From assembly GCA_002343485.1 (NCBI GenBank), contig DDST01000040.1, positions 1 to 10,974 of the forward strand: 10,974 bases of DNA, in the 5' to 3' direction. The DNA comes from Proteobacteria bacterium UBA2383. GTDB taxonomy: Bacteria > Pseudomonadota > Gammaproteobacteria > Competibacterales > Competibacteraceae. The translations under genes and the position numbers were made by a program. Under the pieces are notes generated by a model. That model ran no database searches, was not told the origin of the DNA, and saw only the letters and a program-made list of their open reading frames with translations. Shown here piece after piece: positions 7,153-10,974 of this stretch (position 1 is the stretch's first letter; the number at the start of each line of letters is the position of its first letter).

Positions 7153-8730
7153 ATGAAAACTGCTAATTCCTTTCTAAGTCGTTTCAAAATAGCGACACGT
7201 ATTTGGGCTATGCTAGGTATAGCGTTTTTGGCGATCTGTTTTGGAACGATCATTTATCTTAATGCGTTTAAAAACCAGATGATCAGTGATCGTGAGCAGG
7301 AATTACGGCATTTAGTTGAGGCCGTGATGGGGGTCATGGAGCGTTATCATGATTTGGCCGTTGCCGGGACCTTGAGTAAGGAGGAAGCGCAAAAAACGGC
7401 TGCAGCAATTATCAAAACCTTGCGTTATGAAAAACAAGAATATCTTTGGATTAACGACTTGGGTCCGCGAATGGTCATGCATCCTATCAAGCCGGAATTA
7501 GACGGCAAGGAGCTTAATACCGTAAAAGATCCAACCGGTAAGCTGTTATTTGTCGAGATGGCGAGCGCGGTCAAACAAAAAGGCAGTGGATTTGTATCCT
7601 ATATGTGGCCCAAGCCAGGTGCCGAAAAGCCTGTTCCCAAACTCTCTTACGTCAAGGGATTTGAGCCTTGGGGTTGGGTCATTGGTACTGGTGTTTATGT
7701 CGATGATATCGAAGATAAGTTTTGGCATGATGCCGGGAAAATGGGTGGGAGTACGCTGGTGTTACTGCTGTTGTTGGGGGTGGGTGGTTTATGGATCGCT
7801 AATAGTATTGTCAATCCGCTCAAACATGTGGTGAGTACAGCGGAAAAGGTGGCTCACGGCGACCTGAGCGAAGACGTCGCGGTGAGCGGACGTGACGAGG
7901 TGGCCCAAGTGCTTACGGCGATGCAGATTATGGTGCAACAGTTACGAGGGATCGTAACCAACACCATGCAGACGATTGATCAGGTGAGTGACGCTGCAAA
8001 AGATATCGCCAGTGGCAGTAGCGATCTTAGCCAGCGTACCGAAGAGCAGGCAGCTTCACTAGAGGAAACTGCTGCGAGTATGGAAGAGTTAACTTCCACT
8101 GTGAAAAACAGTGCTGACAATGCCGGTCAGGCTAATCAATTGGCGGGTGCAGCGCGAACTCAAGCTGAGCAGGGTGGACAGGTTGTCGAACGAACCGTGA
8201 CAGCGATGGAGGCTATTCACCAGAGCAGCCGTAAGATCGCTGATATCATTGGAGTGATTGATGAAATTGCTTTCCAAACCAATTTGTTAGCATTGAATGC
8301 GGCAGTAGAAGCGGCGCGGGCTGGTGAGCAAGGGCGGGGCTTTGCCGTTGTCGCTGGGGAAGTGCGTAAACTGGCGCAACGCAGTGCCGACGCTGCCAAA
8401 CAAATCAAATCTCTCATCACTGACAGTGTTTCTAAGGTCGAGGATGGCAGCCGGTTAGTAGCGCAGTCTGGGCAAACCTTACAAGAGATTTTGATGGCTG
8501 TTAAAAAAGTCAGTGATATTGTTGCTGAAATGGCGGCGGCCACCCGTGAACAGGCCAGCGGTATTGAACAGGTGAATCAGGCAATCCTGCAAATGGATCA
8601 AGTCACGCAAAAGAACGCGGGCCTGGTCAATCAGACTGCTTCAGCTAGCCAGACCATCCACGAACAGACCGGCCAACTCCAGAAATTGATGGACTTTTTC
8701 CGGCATGAGGAGATTGGGCAACTAGCCTAA
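7153..8730 (+). CDS. Methyl-accepting chemotaxis protein (Cache sensor, HAMP, MA domains)
   Basis: This transmembrane chemoreceptor senses a ligand in the periplasm and controls the CheA/CheW array. The 525-aa product has TM1 (about 14-37), a periplasmic single-Cache-like domain (about 40-190, with YLWINDLGPRMVMHP and GFEPWGWVIGTGVYVDDI, typical of sCache_2) and TM2 (about 198-218). A HAMP domain (about 217-270) and the long cytoplasmic coiled coil follow. The hairpin tip is intact at about 370-405 (EIAFQTNLLALNAAVEAARAGEQGRGFAVV), and Glu/Gln-rich methylation segments are visible, for example TEEQAASLEETAASMEEL at 296-313. There is no C-terminal CheR-binding pentapeptide. GAGGAG at 7141-7146 gives the ATG at 7153 a good ribosome site. 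sCache_2 receptors often bind small organic acids, but the ligand cannot be read here. No che or flagellar genes are adjacent, so it is an orphan receptor. Confidence 0.96.
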   Translation: MKTANSFLSRFKIATRIWAMLGIAFLAICFGTIIYLNAFKNQMISDREQELRHLVEAVMGVMERYHDLAVAGTLSKEEAQKTAAAIIKTLRYEKQEYLWINDLGPRMVMHPIKPELDGKELNTVKDPTGKLLFVEMASAVKQKGSGFVSYMWPKPGAEKPVPKLSYVKGFEPWGWVIGTGVYVDDIEDKFWHDAGKMGGSTLVLLLLLGVGGLWIANSIVNPLKHVVSTAEKVAHGDLSEDVAVSGRDEVAQVLTAMQIMVQQLRGIVTNTMQTIDQVSDAAKDIASGSSDLSQRTEEQAASLEETAASMEELTSTVKNSADNAGQANQLAGAARTQAEQGGQVVERTVTAMEAIHQSSRKIADIIGVIDEIAFQTNLLALNAAVEAARAGEQGRGFAVVAGEVRKLAQRSADAAKQIKSLITDSVSKVEDGSRLVAQSGQTLQEILMAVKKVSDIVAEMAAATREQASGIEQVNQAILQMDQVTQKNAGLVNQTASASQTIHEQTGQLQKLMDFFRHEEIGQLA

Positions 8731-8833
8731 TGTTTGCTATATATACCTGCTATTTAACCGGTTGCCACGGTTTAGGTGGATGGCAGTGCCGTCAATGGCC
8801 CGATTAGGCAAGTCCGGCTGGTGTCACTATAAA

Positions 8834-8858
8834 AAACGGCCGCTTGATGCGGCCGTTT
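8834..8858 (-). terminator. Intrinsic terminator of the DUF2892 gene
   Basis: A perfect 10-bp GC-rich stem, AAACGGCCGC (8834-8843) with GCGGCCGTTT (8849-8858), has a 5-base loop. Read on the minus strand it runs into TTTTTTA, the classic Rho-independent pattern, 24 bases after the stop of the DUF2892 gene. On the plus strand no T-run follows, so it would serve the chemoreceptor gene less well. Confidence 0.88.
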
Positions 8859-8882
8859 GCGGGATAGAGAACAATAGGTTTG

Positions 8883-9098
8883 TTAGTCAGCAGGATTAGG
8901 CGGATTGCTGGTTGGGCAGGTCTTGATGCCTAACAGCGTATAAGCCGGACACCAACCCATCAGTGCGGTAGCGATGGGTATGACGCCAATCCAGCCCCAC
9001 ACGCCAATTGTTCCCATCAGGGTAAGGACGATCAGCAGAGCGCCAACCACGATGCGGGCGATCTTGTCGGCTGAGCCGACGTTCTGAGCCATATTCAT
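8883..9098 (-). CDS. Small inner-membrane protein, DUF2892 (YgaP-like transmembrane domain)
   Basis: The product is 71 aa with MNMAQNVGSADKIARIVVGALLIV at the start, then two membrane helices (about 14-30 and 33-49), and a GWCPAYTLLGIKTC ending. This is the full DUF2892 pattern, the same module that forms the membrane tail of the YgaP rhodanese. Two cysteines (48 and 59) are typical of the family; their role is not settled. The frame is open to a TTG at 9110, but GGAG at the expected place before ATG 9098 favours that start (ATG 9092 is also possible). The gene is monocistronic, diverges from the fluoride-channel gene and ends at a strong terminator. Confidence 0.88.
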   Translation of the reverse strand: MNMAQNVGSADKIARIVVGALLIVLTLMGTIGVWGWIGVIPIATALMGWCPAYTLLGIKTCPTSNPPNPAD

Positions 9099-9186
9099 AG
9101 CAATCTCCAAGGTGAGAGTTATGCCCGCGAATTTTAACCAATGCTTGCCAGGATAGCTTGCGAATTGTCAATAAGAGTGGGGTGGC

Positions 9187-9576
9187 ATGGGTTTCTACGC
9201 ATTCATTGCGGTATTCAGCGGCGCGGGTTTTGGCGCATGCTTGCGCTGGTGGCTGGGCATAACGCTCAATCACATTTTTCCAGCCTTACCTCTCGGTACC
9301 CTGGCAGCTAACCTGATCGGCGGTTATTTGATTGGAGTAGCGGTCGCCTATTTCTCGCTTAACACGAGCCTGCCACCAGAAATCCGCTTACTGGTCATTA
9401 CGGGTTTCATGGGGGCGCTTACTACGTTTTCCACTTTTTCAATTGAGATCGTGACGTTGCTTACGCGTGGCCAGCTCGGTTGGGCGTTGGCGGCGGTCGG
9501 CGCGCATTTGCTCGGTTCGCTGGCGATGACCGCTCTCGGTATCCTGACAGTTCGCGGGGTTCTGCTCAGGCACTGA
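9187..9576 (+). CDS. crcB: Fluoride ion channel CrcB/Fluc
   Basis: This is an inner-membrane fluoride exporter of the Fluc family, which works as an antiparallel dimer and lowers cytoplasmic fluoride. The length of 129 aa and four hydrophobic segments are normal. Family signatures are present: GAGFGACLRWWL near the start (Arg20), GTLAANLIGGYLIG with Asn42, and TGFMGALTTFSTFSIE with Phe81 and Phe84, which match the pore Asn and the two Phe-box residues known in the Bordetella channel. ATG 9187 starts the conserved N-terminus; the upstream purine-rich GAGTGGGGTGG is only a modest ribosome site. A DUF190 gene follows after 60 bp in the same direction, a pairing known from many bacteria. I could not find a fluoride riboswitch in the 88 bp before the gene. 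Confidence 0.93.
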   Translation: MGFYAFIAVFSGAGFGACLRWWLGITLNHIFPALPLGTLAANLIGGYLIGVAVAYFSLNTSLPPEIRLLVITGFMGALTTFSTFSIEIVTLLTRGQLGWALAAVGAHLLGSLAMTALGILTVRGVLLRH

Positions 9577-9636
9577 AGCTGAGAGTTGATTGGCGAGGTG
9601 GAAGCATGCAGTCATCGCTAGAGAGGAGGGTTGGCA

Positions 9637-9975
9637 ATGGGTGGTTCATTTCTCAGATTCTATGTTCGTGAAAACCAGCGTCATGACCATCGGCTGTTAT
9701 GGGAATGGCTGCTGGAACAAGCCAACCGAATGGGTATTCGCGGGGGGTCGGCATTTCGGGCGATGGCTGGTTTTGGCCAGCATCATCAGTTGCATGAAGA
9801 TCATTTCTTCGAGTTGGCCGGGACACTGACGGTAGAGGTAGAGTTTATCGTAGCCGATGACGAGGCTCAAAAGTTGCTCGATCGGCTTAAAGCGGAAAAA
9901 ATCCGTGTCTTTTATACGAAAATCCCAGCGCAATTTGGCATCACGGTACCTGATATTGATGAGACAAGCGCTTAA
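9637..9975 (+). CDS. DUF190 family protein, partner of CrcB
   Basis: This is a 112-aa soluble cytoplasmic protein of the DUF190 family (PF02641), which has a PII-like ferredoxin fold. Visible family features are LRFYVRENQRHDHRLLWEWLLEQANRMGIRGGSAFRAMAGFG, then LTVEVEFIVADDEAQKLLDRL with a late I-P-A-x-F-G-I-T. AGGAGG at 9624-9629 is seven bases before ATG 9637, which decides that start over the in-frame TTG at 9631. Genes of this family often follow crcB, so a regulatory or auxiliary role in fluoride handling is an inference from context; the biochemical function is unknown. Confidence 0.9.
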   Translation: MGGSFLRFYVRENQRHDHRLLWEWLLEQANRMGIRGGSAFRAMAGFGQHHQLHEDHFFELAGTLTVEVEFIVADDEAQKLLDRLKAEKIRVFYTKIPAQFGITVPDIDETSA

Positions 9976-10029
9976 GAAGCAATAATGCTGCGATCATGAC
10001 TGATGATATTTCTTGAAAAGGAGGGTTTG

Positions 10030-10080
10030 ATGGTATTCAGCCGCACTGTAATAACAGCCTGTATGTGCAGATTCCATTGA
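10030..10080 (+). CDS. Possible 16-codon leader ORF coupled to the TauE/SafE gene
   Basis: AAGGAGG (10018-10024) lies five bases before ATG 10030, which opens a 16-codon frame (MVFSRTVITACMCRFH). Its TGA (10078-10080) shares one base with the ATG of the TauE/SafE gene in a TGATG overlap. The TauE/SafE gene itself has no visible ribosome site, so ribosomes finishing this mini-ORF could restart there. The peptide resembles nothing I know and contains two cysteines. The alternative is that the good ribosome site is fortuitous and the TauE/SafE gene starts elsewhere, for example at the in-frame GTG 10065. Confidence 0.4.
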   Translation: MVFSRTVITACMCRFH

Positions 10081-10805
10081 TGGATTCGCTAACCGTTCTT
10101 TTTGCGGCTTTTCTGATTGGACTGACCGGCGGCATCCACTGTTTTGGGATGTGCGGCGGTATTGTCGGCGCGCTGACCTTAGGATTACCGTCAGCGCCAG
10201 GACAGCCATTTTTCACTCGCCTGCCGTATTTGCTGGCTTATAACGCAGGACGAATTTTCAGCTATGCCGCTGCTGGAGCGTTAGCAGGAGGCATCGGGAG
10301 CTGGACAGCGCATCTGGTTTCCTTGCATCACGCTCAATTGGGTCTGCAAATTCTTGCCGGGCTGTTTATGATCCTGTTAGGGCTGTATCTGGCCGGCTGG
10401 TGGTCGTTGCTCCGCTGGCTGGAACAGGCCGGCGGCCTTCTCTGGCAGGCCATCGAACCCTTGGGGCGGCGGTTACTGCCCATACGCACCCCGCTACAGG
10501 CGCTAGGTATCGGTCTGGTTTGGGGGTGGTTGCCCTGTGGGCTGGTCTATAGTGTCCTGATTTGGGCAGTTGGCGCTGGGGGAGCGCGGGAGGGTGGGTT
10601 ATTACTGCTCAGCTTCGGGTTGGGCACGCTGCCGGCCCTATTGGCAATGGGAACAGCAGCAGCGACGCTGGCTGGTTTTGTTCGCCGCCCTGCAGTGCGT
10701 GCCGTGGCTGGAGTGCTGGTTATTTTGTTTGGTGTGTATGAAGTTAATTTGGCTTTAAAATTATTCGCTCATATCGGCAAATGGATGAAGTCCCAAGGAG
10801 GATGA
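10080..10805 (+). CDS. TauE/SafE (DsbD_2-like) membrane protein, likely metal or redox related
   Basis: This is a polytopic inner-membrane protein of 241 aa. It opens with AAFLIGLTGGIHCFGMCGGIVGAL, which carries the conserved HCxxMCGG cysteines (21 and 25). After several hydrophobic segments comes GLVWGWLPCGLVYSVL with Cys153 in the PCG motif, then further helices to the end. This is the DsbD/CcdA-like half of the family usually annotated as sulfite exporter TauE/SafE. Relatives often lie beside cbb3 oxidase assembly genes (ccoGHIS) or copper genes, where a role in copper delivery or cytochrome maturation is suspected; sulfite export is unlikely. No such neighbours are visible here. ATG 10080 begins at the family's usual N-terminus and overlaps the stop of the mini-ORF; GTG 10065 would add five residues. 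Confidence 0.85.
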   Translation: MDSLTVLFAAFLIGLTGGIHCFGMCGGIVGALTLGLPSAPGQPFFTRLPYLLAYNAGRIFSYAAAGALAGGIGSWTAHLVSLHHAQLGLQILAGLFMILLGLYLAGWWSLLRWLEQAGGLLWQAIEPLGRRLLPIRTPLQALGIGLVWGWLPCGLVYSVLIWAVGAGGAREGGLLLLSFGLGTLPALLAMGTAAATLAGFVRRPAVRAVAGVLVILFGVYEVNLALKLFAHIGKWMKSQGG

Positions 10806-10866
10806 GACGAACCACGTAGAATTTGCGGTACCCTTCCAGAATCCAGTAGAGAGGAGCATCGGTGCC

Positions 10867-10974
10867 ATGATCCGTTTTCCGCTGACCGATTTGCTGGATC
10901 AGCAAGAATGTTACAATTTTTTGCTGGAGATTCTCCATCCGCAAGGTTTGTGCTGCCCATACGGGCATTTCCTG
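10867..10974 (+). CDS. Transposase N-terminus, zinc-ribbon type, probably IS1595-like (cut by window end)
   Basis: The frame opens at ATG 10867, ten bases after GAGGAG (10851-10856), and runs off the right edge with 36 codons. The peptide MIRFPLTDLLDQQECYNFLL, then EILHPQGLCCPYGHFL, has the pattern that opens ISXO2/IS1595-type transposases: a short helical part with a conserved Cys, then H-P-x-G-L-x-C-P as the first knuckle of a zinc ribbon. The second knuckle and the DDE-type catalytic domain would lie outside the window. It begins 61 bp after the TauE/SafE gene. The left end of the element should be in or near that gap, but the inverted repeat cannot be confirmed without the other end. Confidence 0.65.
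   Translation, partial: MIRFPLTDLLDQQECYNFLLEILHPQGLCCPYGHFL

Noticed and set aside
9099..9186. Fluoride riboswitch upstream of crcB
   Set aside because: The conserved GAUGG and CUGAUGA-CUCCUA type segments of the crcB RNA motif are not found, and the space is short.
10744..10968. Minus-strand reading frames over the TauE/SafE end and transposase start
   Set aside because: They overlap two better-supported plus-strand genes and show no recognisable domain or ribosome site.

Overview
The window looks like chromosomal DNA of a Gram-negative proteobacterium, most likely a gammaproteobacterium. The evidence is an AcrAB/Mex-type RND pump with an AcrR-like repressor and operator, lipoproteins and Sec signal peptides, a transmembrane chemoreceptor and a cytochrome-oxidase-type TauE/SafE family protein. 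Base composition is moderate. The genus cannot be named from the sequence alone.

Left part (1-5871): a secreted protein of unknown function (99-650, minus) with its own promoter lies downstream of a two-gene efflux operon on the minus strand. That operon encodes a periplasmic adaptor (3953-5083) and an inner-membrane RND transporter (804-3944), with no outer-membrane channel gene in the window. A divergent TetR/AcrR-family repressor (5248-5871, plus) shares its control region with the adaptor. A perfect 11-bp inverted repeat with a 2-bp centre (5145-5168) sits in this region, overlaps the adaptor promoter and is almost identical in its arms to the E. coli AcrR operator.

Middle part (5872-8858): a YfbK-like lipoprotein gene is cut off just before its von Willebrand A domain. 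The break is next to a degenerate direct repeat (6732-6757 and 6803-6828) and a REP-like hairpin (6846-6863), so it reads as a decayed gene. An AT-rich gap of about 400 bp follows, whose last 130 bp hold three stem-loops. Then comes an intact methyl-accepting chemotaxis protein with a periplasmic Cache-type sensor.

Right part (8834-10974): a small DUF2892 membrane protein on the minus strand ends in a strong intrinsic terminator. Diverging from it is a fluoride-channel-like gene (crcB/fluC) followed by a DUF190 gene, a recurrent pairing. Next is a TauE/SafE (DsbD_2-like) membrane protein with conserved CxxxC and PCG cysteines. It is preceded by a 16-codon reading frame with a strong Shine-Dalgarno, whose stop overlaps the TauE start. 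At the right edge is the start of a zinc-ribbon transposase gene, probably IS1595-like, cut off by the window.

Functionally this is a collection of stress and sensing genes (efflux, fluoride, chemotaxis, metal or redox) with mobile-element scars. I see no clear new multi-gene defence or biosynthetic system. The most unusual points are the coupled mini-ORF before the TauE gene, the structured leader of the chemoreceptor, and the repeat-associated truncation of the YfbK-like gene.
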